Positions 42,133-50,573 of a stretch of DNA of 64,000 bases are shown piece after piece. This stretch comes from CALNBC01 sp050945915 (GTDB lineage Bacteria > Bacillota > Clostridia > Christensenellales > CALWSW01). The first letter of the stretch is position 1; every line of letters begins with the position of its first letter. Under the pieces are notes generated by a model. That model did no database searches. It was not told where the DNA came from and worked only from the letters and a program-made list of their open reading frames with translations. The translations under genes and the position numbers were made by a program. The stretch covers positions 8,227 through 72,226 of the forward strand of contig JBMNTV010000002.1 in NCBI GenBank assembly GCA_050945915.1, in the 5' to 3' direction.

Positions 42133-42975
42133 ATGAGGATCATTTCCGAAAACCAGATTTCCGAGCTGGTGCGGTCGCTTTTTTTGCGCTGCGCCTATTG
42201 CGTGACGCCGGATGTGGAGCGCGCCGTTCGCTCCGCCCTGGATGCCGAGGAGTCCCCCGCAGGCAAAGCCGCCCTCGCTCAGATCCTCGAAAATCACAGG
42301 ATCGCGAAAGAACAGCGCCTGCCCATCTGCCAGGACACCGGTATGGCCGTCATTTTTGCGAAGGTGGGCTGCGAAGCGGTGATCGACGGCGATTTTAACG
42401 CCGCGGCGAACCGTGGCGTGCGCAAGGCCTACGCCGAAGGGTTCCTGCGAAAATCTGTGGTCACAGACCCGCTGTATGAGCGGCGCAACACCATGGACAA
42501 CACCCCCGCCATCCTTCACGTGGAGCTGGTGCCCGGCGACGGGATCGAGCTTTTTGTCACCGCCAAGGGCTTCGGCAGCGAAAACATGAGCGCCATTCGC
42601 ATGCTCTCTCCCGGGGAGGGGGAGCGGGGGGTTGTGGATTTCGTCGTCGAAACGGTAAAAAAAGCAGGCCCGAACCCCTGCCCCCCCGTTATCGTGGGCG
42701 TGGGCATCGGCGGCACCATGGAATACGCCGCCCTGCTTGCCAAAAAAGCCGCCCTGCGGGAACTGGGCAGCCACAACGAAGACCCGCGCTACGCCGCGCT
42801 GGAAGAGGAGTTGCTTCAAAGGATCAACCGCCTGGGCATCGGCCCCGCCGGAATCGGCGGCCGCAATACGGCCCTGGGCGTAAACGTGCTTTTTGCGCCC
42901 ACCCACATTGCCGGTCTGCCCGTGGCAGTGAACATCTGCTGCCATGCCGCGCGGCATGCAAGGGGATCCATTTAA
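42133..42975 (+). CDS. fumA: Class I fumarate hydratase, alpha subunit
   Basis: 280 residues from the ATG at 42133. The three cluster cysteines are visible in LPICQDTGM, NPCPPVIVGVG and NICCHAARH. The family is the two-subunit, oxygen-sensitive 4Fe-4S fumarase/tartrate dehydratase type. The beta gene follows on the same strand but after a 290-base gap that carries a palindrome and an antisense small ORF; normally the two are nearly contiguous. Confidence 0.93.
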   Translation: MRIISENQISELVRSLFLRCAYCVTPDVERAVRSALDAEESPAGKAALAQILENHRIAKEQRLPICQDTGMAVIFAKVGCEAVIDGDFNAAANRGVRKAYAEGFLRKSVVTDPLYERRNTMDNTPAILHVELVPGDGIELFVTAKGFGSENMSAIRMLSPGEGERGVVDFVVETVKKAGPNPCPPVIVGVGIGGTMEYAALLAKKAALRELGSHNEDPRYAALEEELLQRINRLGIGPAGIGGRNTALGVNVLFAPTHIAGLPVAVNICCHAARHARGSI

Positions 42976-43000
42976 TTTTGATTTGAATTGGATTGAATTT

Positions 43001-43014
43001 CTGGACCGGTCCAG
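43001..43014. repeat. 14-bp perfect palindrome between the fumarase genes
   Basis: ctggacc|ggtccag lies 26 bases after the alpha stop. The shorter tggaccggtcca recurs inside ylmH near 44269 and a related sequence near 46570, so the motif may be a common genomic word. An operator is possible but unproven. Confidence 0.4.
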
Positions 43015-43020
43015 TATTCG

Positions 43021-43194
43021 TCAGCCTGCACTTTTTTGCACCACCCTTGCCGTCATCGCTGATAATGCCGCCATTTGGGCGGCTCGGAAGGCAGTTTCAT
43101 CAATCCAACGAATGGCCTCGCGGTGTTCATCATCCGCCATGCCAGCGGTGCGCAAGAGGTTGGGGTTATTGAAAATGTCTTTGAACCGGTCCAT
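43021..43194 (-). CDS. Putative 57-residue small protein antisense to the fumarase intergenic region
   Basis: The minus strand reads from an ATG at 43194 (MDRFKDIFNNPNLLRTAG) through a well-balanced sequence (MADDEHREAIRWIDETAFRA) to a TGA at 43021. The composition is protein-like: charged and amphipathic helices, no low complexity. It fills most of the unusual gap between the alpha and beta genes. A good ribosome site at normal distance is missing (an ACAGGA lies about 20 bases away), so it may be a relic or a small gene. Family unknown. Confidence 0.45.
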   Translation of the reverse strand: MDRFKDIFNNPNLLRTAGMADDEHREAIRWIDETAFRAAQMAALSAMTARVVQKSAG

Positions 43195-43265
43195 CCGGTT
43201 TACGTTATGATTTTCCTGTCACCTGCTATAAAACGCACAACATTCTTCAATCCGAAAGGCATTCC

Positions 43266-43820
43266 ATGAACATCACACTTCCTTTAGATGAAGCAACCGC
43301 CCGTTCCCTGCGGGCGGGGGACAATGTGTTGCTGTTCGGCCCGATGTTTGTCGCCCGGGACGCTGCCCATAAGCGGCTGATCGCCCTGCTTACCGAAGGC
43401 CTTCCCCTGCCCTTTTCCATCCAAGGCGAAACCATCTATTACGCCGGGCCTTCCCCCGCGCCGGCAGGGCGGATCATCGGTTCCGCCGGGCCCACCACCT
43501 CCGGCCGCATGGATCGGTACACGCCCCAACTCCTGGACCTTGGCCTTCGCTGCACCATTGGCAAAGGCAGGCGCAGCCAAGAAGTGCTGTCTTCCATGAA
43601 AAAAAACGCCGCCGTTTACCTCGGCGTAACCGGCGGCGCCGCTGCGTTGATCGCAAACTGCGTCACGCGAAGCGAAGTCGTCTGTTATGAGGATTTAGGC
43701 CCGGAAGCTGTGCGCAGAATCTGGGTGGAGGGCATGCCCGCCGTGGTGCTGGCGGATACCCTGGGGAACGACCTGTACGAGCTGGGAAAAAAACAGTATC
43801 GGCAACCCCTGGAACCATGA
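43266..43820 (+). CDS. fumB: Class I fumarate hydratase, beta subunit
   Basis: 184 residues. SLRAGDNVLLFGPMFVARDAAHKR, IYYAGPSPAP, SAGPTTSGRMD and IGKGRRS are the hallmarks of the C-terminal/beta subunit of two-part fumarases. It pairs with the alpha protein at 42133-42975. No own promoter was evident. Confidence 0.94.
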   Translation: MNITLPLDEATARSLRAGDNVLLFGPMFVARDAAHKRLIALLTEGLPLPFSIQGETIYYAGPSPAPAGRIIGSAGPTTSGRMDRYTPQLLDLGLRCTIGKGRRSQEVLSSMKKNAAVYLGVTGGAAALIANCVTRSEVVCYEDLGPEAVRRIWVEGMPAVVLADTLGNDLYELGKKQYRQPLEP

Positions 43821-43822
43821 GC

Positions 43823-43857
43823 AAAAAACCGAGGGCAAAGGATGCCTTCGGTTTTTT
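43823..43857. terminator. Terminator after the fumarase genes
   Basis: aaaccgagggca and tgccttcggttt flank a five-base loop and run into TTTTTT on the right and AAAAAA on the left. It serves both the fumarase beta gene and the convergent ylmH remnant. Confidence 0.85.
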
Positions 43858-44609
43858 AGCAGTATGTGTGCAGGATTGCATTCAGCCTTCCCTTTTTGGT
43901 CCTGCCCGTAACGCCGCCATACACAAATCGCCCGAATCCCCGGACCGACACGATCTCCCCCTTGTTCAGCTGCCTGCTTGCGTTTTTGCACACCGCCGCA
44001 TCCACAAACACCCGTTCATTATGGAAGAGTTCCGCGCTTTGATTCCGGGAAAGACGATAGGTTTTGGCGACGATGGCATCCACTCGTTCGGAGGAAATTT
44101 GAATTTTATGTTCCAATAGGTTGTAAAGAGGCCCTTCGGGCGAGCGATCCAAAACCGCGCATTGGACGCTTTGCCTGCCCACCCGACTCAGGTTTTCCGC
44201 GATCCACTCCGCCATCGAAGCAAGTCAGAAAACAAAAGCCGTATCCTTTTGCACTGCGATGTCCCCAAGTATGGACCGGTCCACGCCGAGGCCGAGGATC
44301 GCGCCCAGCACATCCCTGTGGGACAGCACCGCTCCAAAGCGGGCGGCAACGGCAGAAACCCCCACGCAGGAAATGGGGAAGGGTTCCGAAAAGCCGAATT
44401 CCTCCTCGGATCCGAACCGCGCCACCCGCCTTTCGCAATCCACAGTTCCGCCAAACAGCGAAAGGGGCAGGGCCAGTTCCTTCTTCATCGAAACCAGCAC
44501 CGCCTGCTCCTCCACATTCAAAAAGCCGGTGAAGGTAAACTTTTGCGTCCGCTCCGCCCTTTGGCAAAGTTCAAAAACGCTTTTTTATCTGGGAACGATC
44601 CTTTTCCAT
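43856..44609 (-). pseudogene. ylmH: ylmH (S4-domain RNA-binding protein) broken by a frameshift and a nonsense codon
   Basis: Three pieces read as one YlmH of about 250 residues. Piece 1, MEKDRSQIKKRF from the ATG at 44609, meets a +1 shift in a run of T at 44573-44577. Piece 2, ELCQRAERTQKFTFTGF and then LNVEEQAVLV, PISCVGV and LGAILGLGVDRSILGDI, ends at TGA 44227-44225 after AFVF. Piece 3 continues in the same frame (LASMAEWIAENLSRVG) to the S4 part SVRGFGRFVYGGVTGRTKKGR. YlmH has been linked to division and to ribosome-associated quality control. Two independent lesions argue for real loss. Confidence 0.85.
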
Positions 44610-44802
44610 GGCGGCATCATAGCATGTTTGGCCTTCCTTTACCAGCTCGCGGGAGTGTTCAAACGGCATTTTTGTGCCCCTGCACCCTCCTTTCTTCAAA
44701 TTTCAATGTTCTGTAAACCTTTGTTGCCCCGTTTGTGTTTGCTCTTTCGATCTGTTATATTTTCCATATGGTTTGGAAACCTAAACCATAGGAGGATCTT
44801 TA

Positions 44803-46260
44803 ATGCCACAATCCATTCAACAACGCGCCGCAGCACTCTTACTGGCGCTTTCTGTCCTGTTTCTTGCCTGCTGTTCCCCCAAAGCAGAAACGCCCCCCTC
44901 CCCTTCACCCACCCCGTTGGAAGGCGTCGTTGGCACCCCCGCCCCTGTTGCCACCATCGCGCCTGCGCCCCCTCCTTCTTTCACGCCACAACCCACCCCG
45001 GAACCAGATTTTCCGGCAGGCCCTGCCGAGGAGGTCCTTCCCCCGGCTGGAGTGACCCGGTATCTAAAAAACGGTTCGCCCTTTCTTTGCCCCCACGATA
45101 CGCAGGAAATTTGCAAAACCTGCTTGTCAAAAGGCGCGCTTCCGCTGCCCGACGCAAACCGTCTGCTGGCGATCCTGCGCTTTTTGACTGCAAAGAGCAG
45201 GCTGACCGGCTCAGAACACTGCGCCCACAGCGCCGCGTTCATCCAGGCCGCCCTTGTTGAATGCGGTTATGAGCCTGCTTTGCAAACCGTCAGCACGGAC
45301 AATACGGGTTATGTGTTTTCCGGCGAGAGCGCCCTTGCCTTTGGCGAAACCGTCCTTCCCATGGAATATGTTTACGGCAGCGCCCAGGGGATTCGATCCG
45401 GCCCCGCTGTCTTTTGCGGCGAAGGCTACCCCCTTCCGGAAAGCGCTGAAGGGGCTGTGCTGATTTCGAACGGCGCGGGAACCCTGAACATCATACAGGC
45501 GCTTGGGTTAGGAACGCCCGCCGCCGTCATCCTCGTCAACCCGTATCCATCCCTGGCCGAAAATGTTCCCGCCCTCTGGCCGGAAGCCATCGTTTTGGCC
45601 ACAGATGACAGTAATTTGTTTCATTTAGTTAAATCGGGGGATATTTTGTCGGTTACCAGCACCGAAAACGGCCCCTTTGAAAGCGAGAACATCATCGCGG
45701 AGTTGAATCCCGGCGCAAAGGAAACCATCATACTATGCGCCCATTACGACAGCGTCTCCACCTCCCCCGGCGCGAGTGACAATGCCTCCGGCGTAGCTGT
45801 GCTCCTGGAGCTCGCCCGGGTGTTTTCCAAACTTCCCATCCACCGCCGGATCGTGTTCCTGTTTACCACGGGGGAGGAGCAGGGCATGCTGGGAGCGTGG
45901 GTTTATTCCAGGGAGCTTGCCAAAGGGGAACGCGATTCCATCCGCGCGGTATACGCTTTGGACATGTTCGCGGATCTTAATCAAAGCACCCCCTTAATTT
46001 ACACCTGCGACGGGGAGCCGGACACCGCCGTCGCCCTGCTCCTCGCCGCCTGCGAAGCCTATCCCCTGCCAAAGCCCCTGCTGAGTAAGGAGTTTCGCTC
46101 CGACCATGCGCCGTTTTACGGGATCGGGCTCCCTGCGGCGCTGTTCGCCCAAAGCGAATCGGACGAACTTTACCACACGCCCTACGACACGATGGACAAG
46201 CTTTCCGCTGAATACATGGACCTTGTGTTTGCCTGGACCGCCGGTATCCTTCTTCGCTAA
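44803..46260 (+). CDS. Lipoprotein M28-family zinc aminopeptidase
   Basis: 485 residues; TAGGAGGA precedes the ATG. The lipobox-like LFLACCS (near 19-25) follows a hydrophobic signal. A Pro/Thr-rich linker runs to about 80. The peptidase has the zinc ligands in CAHYDS, GASDNASG, TTGEEQG, the later LDMF and YHTPYD, all intact. It likely sits on the outer membrane face and trims peptides. The following pseudouridine-synthase gene starts 22 bases downstream, so the two may share a transcript. Confidence 0.87.
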   Translation: MPQSIQQRAAALLLALSVLFLACCSPKAETPPSPSPTPLEGVVGTPAPVATIAPAPPPSFTPQPTPEPDFPAGPAEEVLPPAGVTRYLKNGSPFLCPHDTQEICKTCLSKGALPLPDANRLLAILRFLTAKSRLTGSEHCAHSAAFIQAALVECGYEPALQTVSTDNTGYVFSGESALAFGETVLPMEYVYGSAQGIRSGPAVFCGEGYPLPESAEGAVLISNGAGTLNIIQALGLGTPAAVILVNPYPSLAENVPALWPEAIVLATDDSNLFHLVKSGDILSVTSTENGPFESENIIAELNPGAKETIILCAHYDSVSTSPGASDNASGVAVLLELARVFSKLPIHRRIVFLFTTGEEQGMLGAWVYSRELAKGERDSIRAVYALDMFADLNQSTPLIYTCDGEPDTAVALLLAACEAYPLPKPLLSKEFRSDHAPFYGIGLPAALFAQSESDELYHTPYDTMDKLSAEYMDLVFAWTAGILLR

Positions 46261-46282
46261 TACCCCAAAAAGGCATATAAAG

Positions 46283-47566
46283 ATGAAGATGAACATTTTA
46301 TACGAGGACAATCACCTGCTTTGCGCCGTCAAACCCCAGAACATGCCCGTCGCCGAAGATGAGTCCCGGGATTTGGACCTTTTGAACGCCCTGAAGGGCT
46401 ACATCAAGGAAAAATATCAAAAGCCGGGGGCGGTTTTTCTTGGACTGGTCCACAGGCTGGACAGGCCCGCGGGGGGCGTGCTGGTCTTTGCGCGCACCTC
46501 CAAAGCGGCGGCCCGCCTGTTTGATGCCATGCGGTCGGGGAAGTTCGAAAAAACCTATCTCGCCGTTCTCTGCGGTTCTGGACCGGACCAGGGGGAGCTG
46601 GTGGATTATCTCGTCAAGGACGAAAAAACCCGCTGCAGCCGCGTGATTTCCAAGGGCGAGCCCGGCGCAAAAGAAGCGCGCCTTTCCTTTGAAACGATTG
46701 CCCGGGCAGAGGGCCTGACGCTGGTCAAAATTCGGCTGCATACCGGGCGGCACCATCAGATCCGGGTGCAATTCGCCAGCCGTGGTCTCCCCCTTTACGG
46801 AGACGCGCGCTACAATCCCCAGTCAAAGCCAGGGCAGCAGCTTGCCCTGTGGGCGGCATCCCTCTCCTTCCCTCACCCCACCAGGAAGGAAACCATTACC
46901 ATTGCGCAGAACCCGCCCTCCCTTTACCCCTGGACAGAGTTTGCCAAGCATACCATCGGCTTTTCCATTCCCATCCTGTATGAGGACGGCAAATTGCTCG
47001 CCGTGGACAAACCCGTCGGGATGGAGGTGGAGGGTGAACTTTCCGCCCTGGTGCGCCGCCGCTTCCCCACTGCCCGGCCCTGCCACAGGCTGGACGCCAA
47101 CACCACCGGCATCACCCTGTTCGCCCTGACGGAGCAGGCGTATGAAGACATTACCAACGGAATCAAACAGCGAAAGATCGAGAAAATCTACCGCTGCGTG
47201 GTCAAGGGAAGGCCGCATCCTTCGCAAAAACTCTGCCGCGCCTGGCTGAAAAAGGATGCCGAAGCCGCGCGGGTGTTCATTTGTGACCGCCCCATCGAAG
47301 GCGCGAAGGAAATTCTGACTGAATACTGGGTGGAAGAAAGCCGCGGGGATACCTCGGTGCTTTCCGTGAAGCTGATCACCGGACGCACCCACCAGATCCG
47401 CGCGCACCTCGCCCACCTTGGCCATCCCATCCTGGGGGACGACAAATATGGCGATCGCGCCTTCAACAAAGGCAAGGGGCAAAAGACCCAGCTGCTGCGG
47501 GCGGTGCGGGTGGTGGTGGACATTCCGGGTTATCAAACCACCATCGAAGCCCCATGCACCTTTTGA
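46283..47566 (+). CDS. Tandem fusion of two RluA-family pseudouridine synthases
   Basis: 427 residues in one uninterrupted frame; the start at 46283 has AAAAAGG ten bases upstream. The N-terminal enzyme (about 1-225) has ILYEDNHLLCAVKP and the catalytic Asp60 in VHRLDRPAGG, then RLHTGRHHQIR. The C-terminal enzyme (about 228-427) has ILYEDGKLLAVDKP, Asp271 in CHRLDANTTG and KLITGRTHQIRAHLAHLGHPILGD (in parts). Both catalytic sites look complete. In most genomes these are separate genes. RNA targets cannot be told from sequence. Confidence 0.9.
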   Translation: MKMNILYEDNHLLCAVKPQNMPVAEDESRDLDLLNALKGYIKEKYQKPGAVFLGLVHRLDRPAGGVLVFARTSKAAARLFDAMRSGKFEKTYLAVLCGSGPDQGELVDYLVKDEKTRCSRVISKGEPGAKEARLSFETIARAEGLTLVKIRLHTGRHHQIRVQFASRGLPLYGDARYNPQSKPGQQLALWAASLSFPHPTRKETITIAQNPPSLYPWTEFAKHTIGFSIPILYEDGKLLAVDKPVGMEVEGELSALVRRRFPTARPCHRLDANTTGITLFALTEQAYEDITNGIKQRKIEKIYRCVVKGRPHPSQKLCRAWLKKDAEAARVFICDRPIEGAKEILTEYWVEESRGDTSVLSVKLITGRTHQIRAHLAHLGHPILGDDKYGDRAFNKGKGQKTQLLRAVRVVVDIPGYQTTIEAPCTF

Positions 47567-47701
47567 AACAGTCGCCAAACCCATGTTTTTGAGCAGCGAC
47601 TGCGACAGCGGGGTATTTTCCCATTTTTTCATGGCACACTAATGTTATAATCATGATGCTGTTGCGGGTTGATTGCCAAACAAAAGGAGGATGCCCCAGA
47701 A

Positions 47702-48049
47702 ATGGAAGATATTTTTGACAAAATCGTGGAAGGCGTCAAAAAAGGTGCCAGTACCGTCAAAAAAGGCGCCAGCGTGGTGGCGGACAAGGGCGAACAGTTG
47801 GTAGAGCTGACCAAGCTGCGCGCCGCCCGGGCCCGGCTTCAGGACGAGCTGGAGAGGAACTACGCGGAACTTGGCCGCGAGCTTTACGAGATGGTGGAGC
47901 GCGACCACATCATTTCCGAGACCCTCCGGTCCCGCTGCGCCGTCATCGGCCATATCAAGGCCCAGATAGCGGACAGTATTGCCGAGGAAACCGAGCGGTT
48001 CGAAGGCAAGAAAAAAGAAGAAGAGAAAAAGAAGAATCCAGAAGAATAG
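47702..48049 (+). CDS. Small coiled-coil protein of unknown function
   Basis: 115 residues; AAAGGAGG upstream of the ATG at 47702. MEDIFDKIVEGVKKG, then two STVKKGAS-like repeats, a long Glu/Arg/Leu coiled coil (about 35-75) and a Lys/Glu-rich tail. A -10-like TATAAT lies near 47645. I do not recognise a family; similar small proteins in Clostridia are annotated as hypothetical. It converges on dnaA across the origin region. Confidence 0.72.
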   Translation: MEDIFDKIVEGVKKGASTVKKGASVVADKGEQLVELTKLRAARARLQDELERNYAELGRELYEMVERDHIISETLRSRCAVIGHIKAQIADSIAEETERFEGKKKEEEKKKNPEE

Positions 48050-48061
48050 CTCCAGTTGCAA

Positions 48062-48101
48062 AGGGCGCGGGTTTTCGGTTGTGGAAAACCTGCGCCTTTT
48101 T
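48062..48101 (+). terminator. Terminator between the coiled-coil gene and oriC
   Basis: ggcgcgggttttc and gaaaacctgcgcc flank a short loop, followed by TTTTTATTTC. It would shield the origin from rightward transcription. Confidence 0.8.
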
Positions 48102-48224
48102 ATTTCTTAAAAACCAACCATTGTTGACAATGTGTGGAAAAGGTGGAAAACTCCCGCGCCTTTTCACAAGGTATCCACTTGTTTTCAATGCCCAAAAGCC
48201 AGTGTTTTGGCTGGTTGCCACTGG

Positions 48225-48275
48225 TTTTCCACCTGTCCACAACCCCTACTACTACTACTACGTACTTATTTATTT
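48225..48275 (+). other. oriC unwinding element downstream of dnaA: tandem DnaA boxes, CTA triplets, AT-rich tract
   Basis: Two abutting boxes, ttttccacc (48225-48233) and tgtccacaa (48234-48242), are followed by CCCC, five CTA triplets (48246-48260) and an AT-rich CGTACTTATTTATTT. In Bacillus the unwinding region has DnaA boxes, a GC-rich spacer and then DnaA-trio triplets (TAG on the bound strand) entering AT-rich DNA, also just beyond the dnaA 3' end. Other weak boxes (tgtggaaaa at 48133, gtatccact near 48171) lie to the left. Confidence 0.75.
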
Positions 48276-48364
48276 GGAGCAGCCGCCAAAACCCGCACAA
48301 AGGCGAACCCGAACGCAAAAACGCCGGCAAAAAAGAAAAACGCCCCGAAAAGTGGGGCGTTTCG

Positions 48365-49672
48365 TCATTCCTCGATCTTTCGTTTGATGTCGTCCATCTC
48401 TGCGGCAAAGGCTGGGTCCTTGGCAATGTCCTCGGTGACCTTGTCCACAGCGTAAATCACAGTGGAATAATGCCTGCCGCCAAAGCATTCGCCGATCTTT
48501 TCCAAGGAAGCGTCCGTCATCGTGCGGCAGAGGTACATGGCGATCTGCCGGGGGGCGACGATCTCAGCATTTCTGCGCTTGGAAGCCAGATCCTCGGGGG
48601 CGAGCTTAAAGTACTTGGTGACCATCGACTGGATGTACGGAATGTCGATGACGGGCTTTTCCGGCGCGGTCAGGCTGTCTTTGAGCGCTTCCGCCGCCAG
48701 CTCCACGGTGACGGGAACCCCCCTGAGTTCCGAATGGGCCATCACCCTGGTCAAGGAGCCTTCCAGCTCCCTGATGTTGGTCTGGGTATGCTCGGCGATG
48801 AAGCGCAGCACATCCCCCGGCACCTGCATATTTTCGCAGATCGCCTTTTTTTCCAGGATGGCGATGCGCGTCTCGTAATCGGGCTTTTGAATATCCGCCA
48901 CTAGGCCCCAGCCGAAGCGGCTGCACAGGCGTTCCTCCAGGGCGGGGATTTCCCGCGGGGGCTTGTCCGACGAGATGATGATCTGCTTTTGCAGCTCGTA
49001 CAGGGCGTTGAAGGTATGGAAGAACTCCTCCTGGGTTCCCTCCTTGTTGGACAAAAACTGGATATCGTCCACCATCAGCACGTCCACGCTCCTGTATTTC
49101 CTCCGAAACTCCTCGTTCTTGTCGTTTCTGATGGCGAAGATCAGCTCGTTGGTGAACTTTTCGCTGGTTACGTACATGACGTTGGAAGAAGGCGAGCTTT
49201 CGGTGATGGCATTGCCCACCGCGTGCAGCAGGTGGGTTTTGCCCAGGCCCACGTCCCCGTAAATAAAAAGAGGATTATAGCGTTTCCCGGGGTTTTGGGC
49301 GACGGCCACGGCCGCGGCGTGGGCAAACTTGTTGGAGGAGCCGATGATGAAGGTATCAAAGGTGTACTTCGGGTTGATGGAGGCAGATGCTTCGTCTTCC
49401 TGCCGGTCCGCCGGAGCCTCCATCTCGCCAGGCATGACCACTTTGATCCTGTAATTGCGGCCCCCTGCGCGGTATAGAGCGTCCTCGATCGTCTGCGCGT
49501 AGCGGTCGGTCAGCATTCGTTTGACGAATTCCTCGTCCGTTTCAAGTATGAGCAGCCTATCCTTAAGGTCGACAACCTTGAGGTCTTCGATATAGCTGCA
49601 ATAGGTCGCGGTAGAAAGCTCTTCCTTCAAAATGGGCAGGGTGCTTTCCCACACGCTTTCGGCAAGGCTCAT
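48365..49672 (-). CDS. dnaA: Chromosomal replication initiator DnaA
   Basis: 435 residues from the ATG at 49672 (GGAGGA upstream); an upstream ATG four codons earlier is possible. Domain I (about 1-80), a short linker with DRQEDEAS, an AAA+ domain with Walker A GDVGLGKTHL and Walker B LMVDDIQF, and a C-terminal helix-turn-helix ending in FGGRHYSTVIYA. The usual signature GRDHxTV has His401-Tyr402 in place of Asp-His. It initiates replication at the boxes on either side. dnaN, recF and rpmH are not adjacent. Confidence 0.97.
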   Translation of the reverse strand: MSLAESVWESTLPILKEELSTATYCSYIEDLKVVDLKDRLLILETDEEFVKRMLTDRYAQTIEDALYRAGGRNYRIKVVMPGEMEAPADRQEDEASASINPKYTFDTFIIGSSNKFAHAAAVAVAQNPGKRYNPLFIYGDVGLGKTHLLHAVGNAITESSPSSNVMYVTSEKFTNELIFAIRNDKNEEFRRKYRSVDVLMVDDIQFLSNKEGTQEEFFHTFNALYELQKQIIISSDKPPREIPALEERLCSRFGWGLVADIQKPDYETRIAILEKKAICENMQVPGDVLRFIAEHTQTNIRELEGSLTRVMAHSELRGVPVTVELAAEALKDSLTAPEKPVIDIPYIQSMVTKYFKLAPEDLASKRRNAEIVAPRQIAMYLCRTMTDASLEKIGECFGGRHYSTVIYAVDKVTEDIAKDPAFAAEMDDIKRKIEE

Positions 49673-49706
49673 ATTATCCTCCATTCGATGTTGAAAACCG
49701 GCGCGC

Positions 49707-49895
49707 ATATCCACATATGAAATTGGTTAAAGACGTTAACTATGTGAATACGCTTCGTACATTATAGCAAATGCGACGTAAATAGTGAAGCGTATATTGG
49801 GTTTTAGGTTTTCCACATCCATCACATCACATTTATGTGGATAACGTGGATAACTCGGCGGTTTTCTGTGGATAATGTGCAAAAACTTATCCATA
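49707..49895. other. Upstream DnaA-box cluster (oriC, dnaA promoter side)
   Basis: Perfect boxes TGTGGATAA at 49836-49844 and 49867-49875, and one-mismatch boxes at 49707 (atatccaca), 49845 (cgtggataa) and 49887 (ttatccata), lie in the AT-rich leader between dnaA and the next, divergent gene. The box count and position match the incA/incB-like region of Bacillus-type origins. No gene lies in 49673-50042. Confidence 0.85.
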
Positions 49896-50042
49896 ACGCC
49901 GTGAAGACTGTGAAAAAAGCGTATCACCACCCAAACGGCAAAAAGTGTTATCCTTATTTTGGCGATTCCTGTATTCGTTTTCAAATTGTTTTTTTGTGTT
50001 TGATCCAATGATGCGATACAATACCAAACAACAGGGGGTTGG

Positions 50043-50573
50043 ATGGAATTGCTATTTCTTCCGGAAAGTGCAAGGCTGGGTACGGATTTTGCGGATGTTT
50101 CCTTTTACGCCGGGGAACATGCAAAAGCAAATGCCGCGGCCCTGGACGCCGAATGGTTCGAAAATGTGCGGATTGCATCCGGATTCGTCAACGCGGATTT
50201 GACGAAAAAGGCCATCCTGTCCCTGCTTTCGGGCATCGATATTCAACAAGCGGACTTTCGTCTTGAGGAGATGACGGAGGAGGAGCTGTTTTCCCCTGTC
50301 GTGTGTGCGTATTTGGCCATCCTTCCCCGGGCGACTGCCAAAAAAATAGAACGATGCCCCGCGTTCCAAGGCGAAAGAAGAAAGCTGTTGCTTCGCCTGA
50401 TCGCGGCTTATTTCGGCGATTTTTCCCTTACGGAAGAACTTTCCCTGTGCAAAAGGGTGATGGACGAGATGCGCTCCTCTTTTTTGAACTGCGGGGAGGA
50501 CGAGAGTCTGTCCATCCTCTGTTCCGTTTCACTGGCCGTACTCAAAAAGCGAATTGACGGAGGATTTGCATGA
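50043..50573 (+). CDS. Unknown 176-residue protein next to oriC
   Basis: It starts MELLFLPESARLG and is mostly helical with several Cys residues and no membrane segment. CAGGGGGTTGG upstream is a weak ribosome site. The stop overlaps the start of the transglutaminase-like gene by four bases (ATGA), so the two are coupled. I do not recognise a family. Confidence 0.7.
   Translation: MELLFLPESARLGTDFADVSFYAGEHAKANAAALDAEWFENVRIASGFVNADLTKKAILSLLSGIDIQQADFRLEEMTEEELFSPVVCAYLAILPRATAKKIERCPAFQGERRKLLLRLIAAYFGDFSLTEELSLCKRVMDEMRSSFLNCGEDESLSILCSVSLAVLKKRIDGGFA

Noticed and set aside
43075..43269. Plus-strand 64-codon frame between the fumarase genes
   Set aside because: It overlaps the better-looking antisense ORF, lacks a ribosome site, and has no recognisable features.
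44225..44227. TGA in ylmH as a selenocysteine codon
   Set aside because: YlmH has no known Sec site, no SECIS-like hairpin was seen directly after it, and a separate frameshift breaks the same gene.
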